A DNA stretch of 64,000 nucleotides from Trochalopteron elliotii (taxonomy: Eukaryota > Chordata > Aves > Passeriformes > Leiothrichidae): NCBI GenBank assembly GCA_024734555.1, contig JANPWX010000619.1, forward strand, positions 3,098,666 through 3,162,665. The letters run 5' to 3'. Position 1 is the first letter of the stretch; each line of letters starts with the position of its first letter. Positions 1-9,430 of this stretch are shown here, piece by piece. Both the position numbers and the translations under genes were made by a program. The notes beneath the pieces were generated by a model that did no database searches, was not told the DNA's origin, and worked only from the letters and a program-made list of their open reading frames with translations.

Positions 1-3000
1 ATTTCCTGGAAACTTCCCAAGGAGGAATATCCTAGTACTAGGAGAAAGACATACCTCTTTTATAAAAAAAACTTTCCTTGTGAACATTTAATTTACTGAT
101 ATCACTGAGTGACAGTGAGGAATAGCTGGTGGTGAAGAAAAGTTGACTTTTGTCCTTGTCCATCAGCTTTTGTCTTCTTCAAGTTCAGTGATCCTGTTTG
201 GGGCCAGGGAATCTATTCATGTTCAATTAGGCCCAGCCCAGACTTGGGAAAAGAATCAATTCTTGCAGGCAGGGCAGGCAGCCAGTTGTGGTGAGGAGGG
301 CAGAAACAAATATTGCAAAATGAGACAAAGAACATCAGTTTGCACAGGGTGGGCAGGCACGTGTAGTGCCTGCAGGATGAAAGCTACCCGCATCTGCACG
401 GTAATTGTAAATGGACCCTGCAGTTCAGCAAGTTGATTAAGTTAACTTTTTGCTGGAAATATTGTTCTTGGTCATTAATTGTGGTCTTACTTCTTGTCCA
501 GAATTTTTTTCTTTTCTGTGAGAACTTAATCAAGCTTAAAGAATCGCCATTCCAACCATGCAGCTGCTTTTTCTTTATCTTGCTGTATATACACAGGCTG
601 GTCTTTACAATGTCCACTACAAAGGGGATAGTAGAAAACAATACATTTAACCTGATGTTCTGATAAAAGATGCCATTGGAAAAAAAAATAATTCTTTGAA
701 ATGGAAGCTGATGAGGCAAAAATAGACAGTCTAAATAACATTGCTCCAAATGGTAGAGGTGGACAAACGATGCTAGAGTACATTATTCCACTCCACTGGA
801 TGAAGTGACTTTCAAGGACTGATTAGCTCCATGTCTGAGAGGGTTAGCCCCCTGCCTGTTATAACAAGTGCCTATGAAAGGGAGAGCTGATCCGGCAACT
901 GGCTATGCCAACCGTGAAGTTATTTCAATACTTTCTCTTCTAACACATTGATTAATTCCATCATCATTTTGAAACCCCATTTTATAATTTTCTAATAGAT
1001 AGTTTTCTAATAAAGAGAAGTTAGAAGGTGTAAAACTTTGACTTCTTCTCAGTGATGCTATCACCCCCTCTGCAGATTTTACCATTTCTGGCTCTCTGCA
1101 AGCTCTGTGTGCTGAAGATGATGCTTTTTCATGACTGAAAAGCTTTATTTTTACAATGAAGCCTTTAATATCCTGGTGACAAAGTCACATCATGAATTGT
1201 CCGCACTGAAGATGTACTAATTTTACTGTAAATACTAATGTTAAATGCCTCCATTATTTCTATCCTTTCTCCTCATTTTTCCCTTTGTTACGAGTATTAA
1301 GCCAAATGTGATACAAACAAATGACTGCTGTCCTTGGGATCACACAACAAATACACCACAATACACAAGGGAAAGCTCCAAAGTATCATCTTGTATTTTT
1401 AGTATCACCTAATAGTTTCGATCATGTAAGAGATTGTAAACAGCCAGTAAGGAGGAAAAAGAGCTCCCATTAGCTAGTGGAAGTTCTCACTTGTGCACTT
1501 GGAAACGCAACGATTTGCAAAATATAGAGCCTAATATTTAGTGGAATTGCAATAACGCAAATTATATAGATCACAAGCATTTTGGTTTTGTAGAGCAGTT
1601 CCTATAATGACATGTTAAAACCATTCTGAAAATGCAGTTATCAGGCTACACAAGGGGTGGGGCGCAGCTCAAACCTTCTGTTTCTTCTGAGACATTCAGC
1701 TCTGCAGGAAGATCTAAAGGTTCCCTGGTCTGGGGGTGTAAGAATGGAGAGAAATAATGGCTCTTCCGCCCAGTGCTTGGGATGCCCTCCGGCTAAAGAC
1801 AGGCTTCCTGATTTTATCCCTTGGTTCAGGAGTGTTTCAGGATTTTACCCAGAGACTGTTTAATGTGTCCTTTGCATGTTGATGAAAACAGTACTTGCTG
1901 CTGAAAGGGGTTTTTTTGCAGTAATATTTGTAAATAAGAAAGCTGCAACTCCCTTCACTCTTCACAGTGAATCAGGGCCTGCTTCATACAGCAGGTGACA
2001 GAGCAGGATTTGTATTGGGAATATAAAAACTTCAACATTTGTAACAGAGATTGAAATGTACACGTTTTTGACTGACATAGTGCTTCATTCTGTGAAAATT
2101 GCTTCATCTATTTAGAACATTTTAATTTGTTTCTTTCCAATTTTTTATGATATCACTAATGCAAAGTGAAAGAATTCTTTGCTTGTATTAAATAAGTGAA
2201 TCATAACACTGAATACCAAAACAGTAGAACACTTAAAAATGTTTCTAAGAAATTAAAATTACTCTTCAAATGTGGAATTTTTTTTTTCTTCTACAGAAAT
2301 CTCTCTGTAGGGTATTTTAAAGGTATTTGATTAGCTAAGCAAGATATTACTCACCTGAGACTGGGAAAATTTTTATGGTATAAGTGTAGAGACATTCCAT
2401 TAAAGGCTAATTTTTTAGATCTTATAATCTTAACTAGGCTTTTTTGAGGCATCAACACACCTAGCTAAATATATATTTTATTTTCTTTAAATTTAATTAC
2501 AAATGTGTTTCACTTGTCCTTCTTGTACATCTTAAACTAGAGGAAAGAAGCACTATCACAGTAATAGCCATGACTAGGAAAGAAGAAAAAAAGAGCTGAA
2601 AGTTCTAATCAAAACTGTAATCAGAAAGATGACAAATGGTGAAGACTATTAAATTTTCTTTGCTCCCTTGATGAATTTAATAAAGAACTAATCAAAGATC
2701 ATTAGAGGGCTTTTGTGCTTGGTGTGCATTGTAGCTGGATTGCAATTGGAATTTATGTTTTAGTGGTTATCTACAGTTGAATTGGACCTTTAAATCCAGA
2801 AAGAACTATTTTTAGCATTTTTCTTTGAAAATATTTATTTTAAAATGTCAAATCATTGTATGTTGCTTCTATGCCTTGCACGGTAAAACACAGCCTATTT
2901 CATTGTGGTTAGAAATTTTAAAGTTGATATCAGTATCAGTGTTTAGTTTGAATTTTCTCATGATCTTCTTCCCTTTAATTTTGCAAGAAAATTAGAAAAG

Positions 3001-3984
3001 AGACATTTACTTCCCAGGCAGTCATGTAAGTAATCTGGTTGATGGGAATATTGACAACCTTTAGAATTGCATAACAGTATGGAAATTCACCATTTGCAAA
3101 TTCACCATTTCAGGGTTAACTGAGTGTTTTTAAATTTCAAAGTGTGCTTCTTTGATCTTATTTTCATATTCCCTGTTTGGTGCTGGAATAATAATACTTT
3201 GTAGATGCAGAAGACATTGTAGTCTAAGCCGCCTATTTTTTTTTCCTTCTGAGTCTTAGTATCTACACTTTCAGGTTGAATGATGAAAGAGACACTGTAC
3301 CTTCCTTTGGGTGAAATATAATCATAAGGACAGCTGAATATGCTGGAAGCATATGTACACTTCGCATACTTAATTTGCAGATGGTGACAGTAGTGATATG
3401 AAAAAAAATCTTCAAGCTCTTTTTAAAGTAACTCTTTGGAGGGTGCAGTTAGCTGACAATTTACAGCCAACTGGTTGGTTATGACAGGGTAGAGAATCTG
3501 ACTTCATGACTTTCATTTCCACTCACCCTTTGTGTCACCTGGGCAGTTCCTGTCTCATTAACTGGAAAGTGCTTAGAACAGTGGGCTTACAATACCTGAC
3601 CTCAATATCTGATCTATTTGTCTGCCACTTTCCTCTTACTATTGCTGTGGCATTTAGGGAGATTTCTTGCAGTAATGTGAAAATATTATGGTAATGAAAT
3701 AATTAAGAGTTGTGAATCTGGTACTACAGAATAGTGTGGGATCTAAAGTGGCCTAATACGACCCTTTAACATTTTTGTGGGAATAACATAGATATAAGAA
3801 GCAAAATTACTGTGATGGACACACGAAAATTTAGTAGGGCACTTTGGCAAGAAATACTAGAAGGCTATAACGAAAGAGAGAACATGTTCACTCCAATGGA
3901 TTCTACCTCACATCTAGGCACGACATATCATCACATTAGATGTCCTTATTCTTATTCCTAAATGGAATGCTACAGATTGAGTTT
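1..3984. other. Gene-free AT-rich DNA
   Basis: No coding gene, RNA gene or repeat family recognised. It holds a 15-bp tandem duplication at 3083-3112. Short homopolymer runs occur. Open frames are short and unlike known proteins. Confidence 0.7.
3083..3112 (+). repeat. 15-bp tandem duplication
   Basis: AAATTCACCATTTGC is followed directly by AAATTCACCATTTCA, 13 of 15 bases identical. Confidence 0.85.
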
Positions 3985-4036
3985 TTGGGTTGTGTTTGGA
4001 GTTTTTTGGTTGATTGGTTGGTTGGTTGGGTTTTGA
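3985..4036 (+). repeat. T/G-rich (TTGG)n low-complexity tract
   Basis: The core is GGTTGATTGGTTGGTTGG. It lies just left of the GC-rich block and is complementary in sequence to the A/C-rich tract on the right side (5027-5096). Confidence 0.8.
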
Positions 4037-4168
4037 GGTAGGATGTAAAAATATCTGCGTGTGAAACAACGAGGAGCCAATTTAGTTTTGATTCAGCCAT
4101 TCTAGTTTGCCTCAGCCCTGTTTGTCAGGGCTGCCGGAGACATGCGGGGGAGGGTGTGTACACGTGCC

Positions 4169-4182
4169 TCTGCAGGGGGCAG
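4169..4182 (+). promoter_or_regulatory. CTCF-like motif
   Basis: TCTGCAGGGGGCAG agrees with the degenerate CTCF core CCASYAGRKGGCRS at 12 of 14 positions by eye. It lies at the left edge of the GC-rich block. Confidence 0.35.
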
Positions 4183-4741
4183 CCAGGAGTGGGGAAGCCT
4201 CATCTCTGGGAGACTTCGCCTGCCAACACCTCATGTGAGGCAGCCAGTAGGAGACGCTGTTGGAGGGGCTTCTCCCATCAGGTCGTGAAAAGGTCTGCAC
4301 CGATGGGCAGCAAAGTTTGGACAGGACCAGTGGTCTCCTGTCCGAGCTCAGGCTTTGGGAGGCGCCGAGGAGATATAACTGCATCACGATTCAGCGCTGC
4401 GGCTCGCTGGGGCCCGCCGCTGCTCACTGGGGGCTCGCTGCCACTCCTTGGCTGCTTCGCTCCCTCCTTTGCCCTGGGCCCAGCCTGCCTTCTGGCTCTC
4501 CTGCCCTCCCTCGCTGGTTCCTGCTTGCTCTTGTGCTTGTCTTGTCTCCCTGTGTCCCTGACCGCCGCCCTGCCACTTTGCCCCCGCGTCCTTGCCCGGG
4601 CTGCCCGCATTCGACCCTGCCACCCCGATCCAGCCGGTCGCCGGGATCCGCGCCCGTGAAGCCGCGCAGGCTCGTTGCGTGCCGGGCACGGCGGGCAGAG
4701 TGCGCATCCCCCGCCCCTGCACGCCCACAGCGCTGCCCTGA

Positions 4742-4755
4742 CCCGCTGGTGGCAG
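4742..4755 (+). promoter_or_regulatory. CTCF-like motif
   Basis: CCCGCTGGTGGCAG agrees with the CTCF core at 12 of 14 positions by eye, in the same orientation as the site at 4169. It lies at the right edge of the GC-rich block. Confidence 0.3.
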
Positions 4756-4767
4756 CGCCCTCCTTTC

Positions 4768-4855
4768 CCGTCTATTTTCTTTCTCTGTCTCCCCTCTCCC
4801 CGAGTCCTTTTCCATTTCCCTTCCTTCTTTTCTTCTCTTCTAGCCCTCTTTCGTC
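4768..4855 (+). repeat. Polypyrimidine tract
   Basis: The plus strand is almost all C and T, with runs such as TTTTCTTTCTCTG and CTTCCTTCTTTTCTTCTC. It borders the GC-rich block and could adopt unusual DNA structure. Confidence 0.6.
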
Positions 4856-5026
4856 TGAGCAACTCATTTTTCATCTCGTTTTTGTTACCGATAAATGGTT
4901 CTCAGATACAATGTTTGCCTCATTTGGCTTAATTTCGTTCCCGACCATCCATTATTAAAAGAACTCGTCACTGTTCCCCACACTGGAATGCGACAAACAA
5001 TAATCTAAACAACCCATCAGTTTGCT

Positions 5027-5096
5027 ATTAAAAAAACAACAAAAACAAAACAAAAACCAACCAACCAAACAAACAAAAAAACCCCAAAAAAGCGCC
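5027..5096 (+). repeat. A/C-rich (CCAA)n/(CAAA)n low-complexity tract
   Basis: Runs of AAAACAAAAACC, CCAACCAACC and AACAAACAAA. It is the reverse-complement counterpart of the T/G-rich tract at 3985-4036. Confidence 0.8.
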
Positions 5097-5293
5097 TACT
5101 TTTAAGTCTTATGCTCATGCTGAAAGGAATAGGTGACTCTCTTTGATAGTGACGATGTCCACAAGATTCTTAATGTATATTTTTTGATTTGATTATAATT
5201 TTGGAGTTTCATGCAGTGAGACATACAGATATAAATTTTTTGAACGTGTAGTTTGTTTAGGTTTTTAAAATTTGTTAGCATTTTGCCATTCAG

Positions 5294-5327
5294 TGTTTAA
5301 ACACAGAATACAATCTGTGTTTAAACA
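5294..5327. repeat. Perfect 14-bp inverted repeat (hairpin), 6-base loop
   Basis: TGTTTAAACACAGA (5294-5307), loop ATACAA, TCTGTGTTTAAACA (5314-5327). Each arm also contains the self-complementary octamer GTTTAAAC. No T-run of terminator type follows, and none would be meaningful in a eukaryote. Confidence 0.95.
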
Positions 5328-5910
5328 GTAAATTATTAGATTTCTCAGTCATAGCTGGTCATAAATCCAACTTTGGGTGGTACACTGCAAAAAGGCTTTT
5401 TATTTCTCTAGATTGGCAACTTCTAAATAAACTGGTGAATTCTTATAGTGCCTGGTATTTGATATATTTCCAAGACGTTCACTAAGTTACGGAGGTAACA
5501 GCACTTCATAAGCGGGTTTAAAATCTGATAAGGGAAGAACTTTACATGTAACAAATGTCAGCCATAACGGTAATAACCAGAAAAGATCCTGCAAATCATT
5601 ATGTAAGTGGGAAAGGTGCCCGATGTCAGAGGCCTCTGAGGACATGCCAATGGTGAATGAAAATCATTACTACTTCTGTGCAGCAATGCTTTATGGAAGG
5701 CCTAAAATAAAGTGATCAAATATTGACAAAATAATGCCAGGAAGACTGTGGTTTGGGTGGTTTCTAGGAACTCTACAAAATTCAGTGCTCAAGCCCTGTC
5801 AGAGACTGTGTGTGTGTTCAGCGTCCTGAGCCAATGCCCGTGTGGGTGGTTGGGGCCCGGCCAGGCCTCGCTCTTTGCTGAGGCAGAGCCCCGTCCCAGA
5901 TGCTGGCCTG

Positions 5911-6066
5911 TCCATCAATCACACACAGGGTGGGACTAACCAGCATTTGACTGGCAGGGCTGTCAATCAATCACATAGTGGGTGAGACTCACCAGCATTT
6001 GATTGGCAGGGCTGTCCATCAATCACACACAGGGCATGCCTAACCCAGCCCCTGATTGGTCAAGTG
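5911..6066. repeat. 52-bp tandem repeat, three copies
   Basis: Units at 5911-5962, 5963-6014 and 6015-6066 are each exactly 52 bp. All start TC(C/A)ATCAATCAC. Units 1 and 2 end in (A/G)(C/T)TGGCAGGGCTG; the third has diverged at its end (GATTGGTCAAGTG). On the minus strand every unit reads TGATTGAT near one end, a PBX-HOX type motif. Units 2 and 3 contain ATTGG, an inverted CCAAT box as bound by NF-Y, and unit 1 has ACTGG at that place. The array runs straight into a GC box. Confidence 0.9.
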
Positions 6067-6084
6067 ATCAGCAGTCCCTCCTAT

Positions 6085-6093
6085 GGGCGGGGC
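6085..6093 (+). promoter_or_regulatory. GC box (Sp1/KLF-type)
   Basis: GGGCGGGGC in the context TATGGGCGGGGCCAC, 18 bp after the last 52-bp unit. A forward CCAAT (GAGCCAATGC) lies upstream near 5829-5838. The combination of CCAAT boxes and a GC box is promoter-like, but no transcript start can be shown from sequence. Confidence 0.4.
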
Positions 6094-6120
6094 CACAAAG
6101 ACCCGTGGGGCCCACCTCTA

Positions 6121-8640
6121 TTATTCACTTTTATTTTATTGGAGGATTTTCTAAATGCATCTGAATGTGAAGACACTGTTGAGGCCAGAACTGAATACAC
6201 CCTGAATTTGAGATGTTAATAGATTTATTTAATTTTAATTTTTATATAACTGTCATTACTTTTAACCTATTTGATCTCTTTTCTCTTCCAGAGGAGTGAA
6301 GGACATTACAACTCTCTGTAAGAAATGAAGGGCTTACACAGGAAACTGAGAGATAGACCACTTAAAAGGAAATATGCCTATCTTGAAGCAGCAGGAGAGA
6401 CTTGGTGTATTTCTGCGTGGGGTTTGCCCTCCTGAATCACGTGCTCCTATAGCAGTTCATCTTCACTCCACTCATGTTCCCAGAGCTGTGCCAAAGCAGA
6501 AGAATGGGGAATAGGAGCTGATGCTAGGGGAGAGGTAAATCCTTGCAGCAGTGGCAAGGAGGAACAAAACCACAGCCTTGGATCTGCATTCAGTGTCAGG
6601 CTTGCTTTTGCTGTGTTGGAGACAGAGGCTGGATGCTGCTTTGAGCTCAGCCTGCTGTGTGAAACCTGTCCTCTCAGTGGGGAGACATCCCTCCGGCAGT
6701 GGGAAGCATCCCACATCCTAGTTGTGGTACCCTCACTGTTGTGTGGGACCCCTATCCCATTCCCACTGTTGCATTAGGGCTTTCTCCTTCCCTGGTGAGA
6801 GACAGAAAATAGTCTGGTAGCAAGAACATTGCTGCTCCACTCGTGCCTGGCTTTTATGTTTCCATCTGGAAATCTCAGAGTGCCTTACCAGAGTCACCCT
6901 TACAGGTCAAACCTAGATTTAACTGGCAGCAAAACCCCAGTTTTGCCTTACTGTTGGTTTTATGATTGATGATGTCTTTTCAGTTTTTCATCTGTTGCTG
7001 GCCTAGGATTGGATTGCAGTACATTAAGTATGAGCACAGCTATTTATGGATCTAGCAGTAAAGGGACTTACTCCCACTCAGTATTTCTTTTCAACTTCTG
7101 CAACTTTTTTAATTGGAGCAAATGGAGTAAAAAATAGTAAAATTAGATTTCTAAGCCTGTGTCTTTACACCTAGGTAAAATAAACCGTGGCTAGAGAGAG
7201 AAGTCCATGTTCAGACTTCCCCCAAAGCACAGAGACAGCAGAGGTGTGAGAAAAGTGAGAGGTGGCGGGTGCAGTGTTGTAGATTTTTGCCTGTGCTTGG
7301 GAAATTGCTGCTGCAGAAGATATCTGCGTTGGAGGCAGAGCTGCGATGGCAGCAGGTACTCCAACACAGACTCCTGCAGAGGTTGCTGCTCAGATCACAG
7401 TGGCTGGGATGTACTCTGGTTCCTGGACTGCATACTCACGGTGTTTTTGTGGCTGGAGCTGGCTGGTTTAAAGCTGGAGTGTGTGTATTTCCAACCACTA
7501 CAACATTCCCTTCCTGTTGTTCTGCAGACATACACAAACACGCATGTGTGCACTCATGCACACGCACTGCACTCATACACAGAGTGTTTTGTTGTTTTTC
7601 CTTTTAAAACACATCTGCATGAAGAGGTGTCTTTCTCTCTCAGTTCCTCTCCAGTCTGCATGTCTCCTAGTACTACACAGCAGTAAGTAAGTGTCTGTTG
7701 TTCAGATATTATTCACCTTTCCCTTTTGTTCTAGCCAATTTTGTTGATACAGTGTGAGAAAACAACTCAAGAGATAGGGTTATAATGTTCATTTCTAAGA
7801 GCCATAGTTAAGTGTTACATTTGTACTTCTGACTTGTTATCTTCTATTGCATAATAAAAAGTGAAGAAGCCAAGTACTTTGTTATATAAGTAGAAAATAC
7901 TTGTGCCCACAATTTAACCCTTCAAACAATATATAGAAATCAAAGCATAATACATGGAGTTTTTCAAATTATTGAAGGCGTTGTAGTACAACTGTAGTAC
8001 ACTGTAGTACTCTCTATAGTTCTACAATCTCAGCAAGCTGGTTGTGAACTATATCTTATTGATTTTATACTTTTAACTGACTTTTCTTTACACAACGATT
8101 TATAGAAGCATAACATGCTCAGCTTGCTCATATATTAGGCAGCATAACTTTAATAAAAACCATGAAGAGGTTCAAGTCTTGAACTGAGCATTCTCACTCT
8201 ATGTGCCAATACATACTTTAATGTGTTAAGTATTACTTTAATTGAGCAGACATTATTAGTGAGCATATTATGGACACTGAAGGCATTTTTTTCTTTTTGT
8301 CTCCTTAAATACCTCAGTTAAATTATGCAGAAAAAAAATCATGTCCTAGCCTATTGCATAAACTCTGAAGAAAAAATTAGGGAGTCAAAAGAAATATTCT
8401 TCTTGAGAACAGAAAGAGAAATGTCTAGTTTTAGTGTAAAATATCTTCTTATTTACAAATCTCGGGGAAAAAATAGAAAGCATTTTTTGAACTTCTATCC
8501 TGTTGGTATCTTGTGTACAACGTTAACATAACTCATCAGTAATTAGGTATTTACCATTTAAACCATGCCAAAAGTATCTTAAAACTTCTTTTGTGCTCTT
8601 ATCATTTTTTAAGGAGCACATTTATACACAAATTGCTTGG
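6121..8640. other. Gene-free DNA with minor short repeats
   Basis: Holds a splice-like pair around 6292-6317 (see findings) and three close copies of TGTAGTAC at 7982-8010. A GC-richer stretch at 7200-7500 has a leucine-rich open frame that I do not recognise. No supported gene. Confidence 0.6.
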
Positions 8641-9430
8641 CATCTCTGTATCAAGGCTTTGATCTCCTCCACTATCAATTGTTGGCTCAGGTACAAGAGG
8701 CTGTAAAATATACAAAGCTGTCTGCTCCAGACTCCAGTTGAAATAAAAAAAGGAGTCTGTTTATACACAGCCACTCATTAGCTAAGTCAGTCAATATTTA
8801 CATATTACAAATATAATGCCTTCTTTGTTAGATAAATTATTTAATTCAACATCTATGAAACTTCCTTTCAAGAGACTAACATTTGCAAATAAATAAGTTT
8901 TTAGTTCCTTAATTATAATTGTAAGCTGAATACCATCCTTTTCTTCCTTTCTTTTTTTATCCCAGCTACTAGGTCAGCTTTGATAAAACATTAAAGAGTG
9001 GTTTACAAATACATAAAGCCATTTATGATGTGCTGCCACACACTGCATTTTTTAGAAAATGTCATCAAACTGGACAAACAGTTCTTGTGTAGTGTTGCAT
9101 ATGTTTTCCAAGTTTGCTGTTAATGTTATATGCTATAGACATAGTCTACCATCATCCAAGAATTAAAGTTCAAGCTTGTAGGACTTGCCAGTTGCCAGCA
9201 TCAGTGGCAGCTGTCATGCTGATGGAAATGCATGTTGATGAATTAGATGGCATATATCTGTTGGTGACTTGTTTCTTGATAATTGCTTTCCAACACATGA
9301 GGGCTGGAAGCAACAGCGCCTTTCTCCATTTGTCCCTCAGAGGACTTTTTGTTGCTCTCCACCGACCTCTGTGTCTTCTTATTATTTTAGTACTTGAAAT
9401 GACACATAAATATCATGAGTGCAGATGATT
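8641..9430. other. Candidate conserved non-coding stretches
   Basis: Two compact stretches without low complexity look like conserved non-coding DNA by eye. One is at 8640-8810, with a forkhead-like TGTTTATACA and an ATTAGC site. The other is at 9120-9330, with CAGCTGTCA and GATGAATTAGATGG. Homeodomain-type cores recur. This is judged without alignment and could be wrong. Confidence 0.25.

Larger units (their letters stand above)
4130..4800. promoter_or_regulatory. GC- and CpG-rich block (candidate CpG island / promoter)
   Basis: This stretch is far richer in GC and CpG than anything else in the window. CpGs are densest at about 4360-4760 (for example CGCTGCGGCTCGCTGG and CCGGTCGCCGGGATCCGCG). 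An ATATAA sequence lies at its left side near 4372. The right side grades into a long pyrimidine tract. By eye there are two near matches to the CTCF core, at 4169-4182 and 4742-4755. Open frames of up to 232 codons cross it on both strands, but they overlap one another and resemble no protein I know, as expected where stop codons are rare. It could be the promoter of a non-coding RNA, an insulator, or part of an old LTR. Confidence 0.45.

Noticed and set aside
4425..4445. TGGGGGCTCG resembling a retroviral primer-binding site
   Set aside because: Only about ten bases agree, and no LTR ends, polypurine tract or gag/pol frames were found nearby.
4260..4958. Long open frames (232 codons plus strand, 198 codons minus strand) in the GC-rich block
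   Set aside because: Overlapping frames on both strands, Arg/Ala/Pro- or Leu/Pro-rich composition, no known domain; expected where stop codons are rare.
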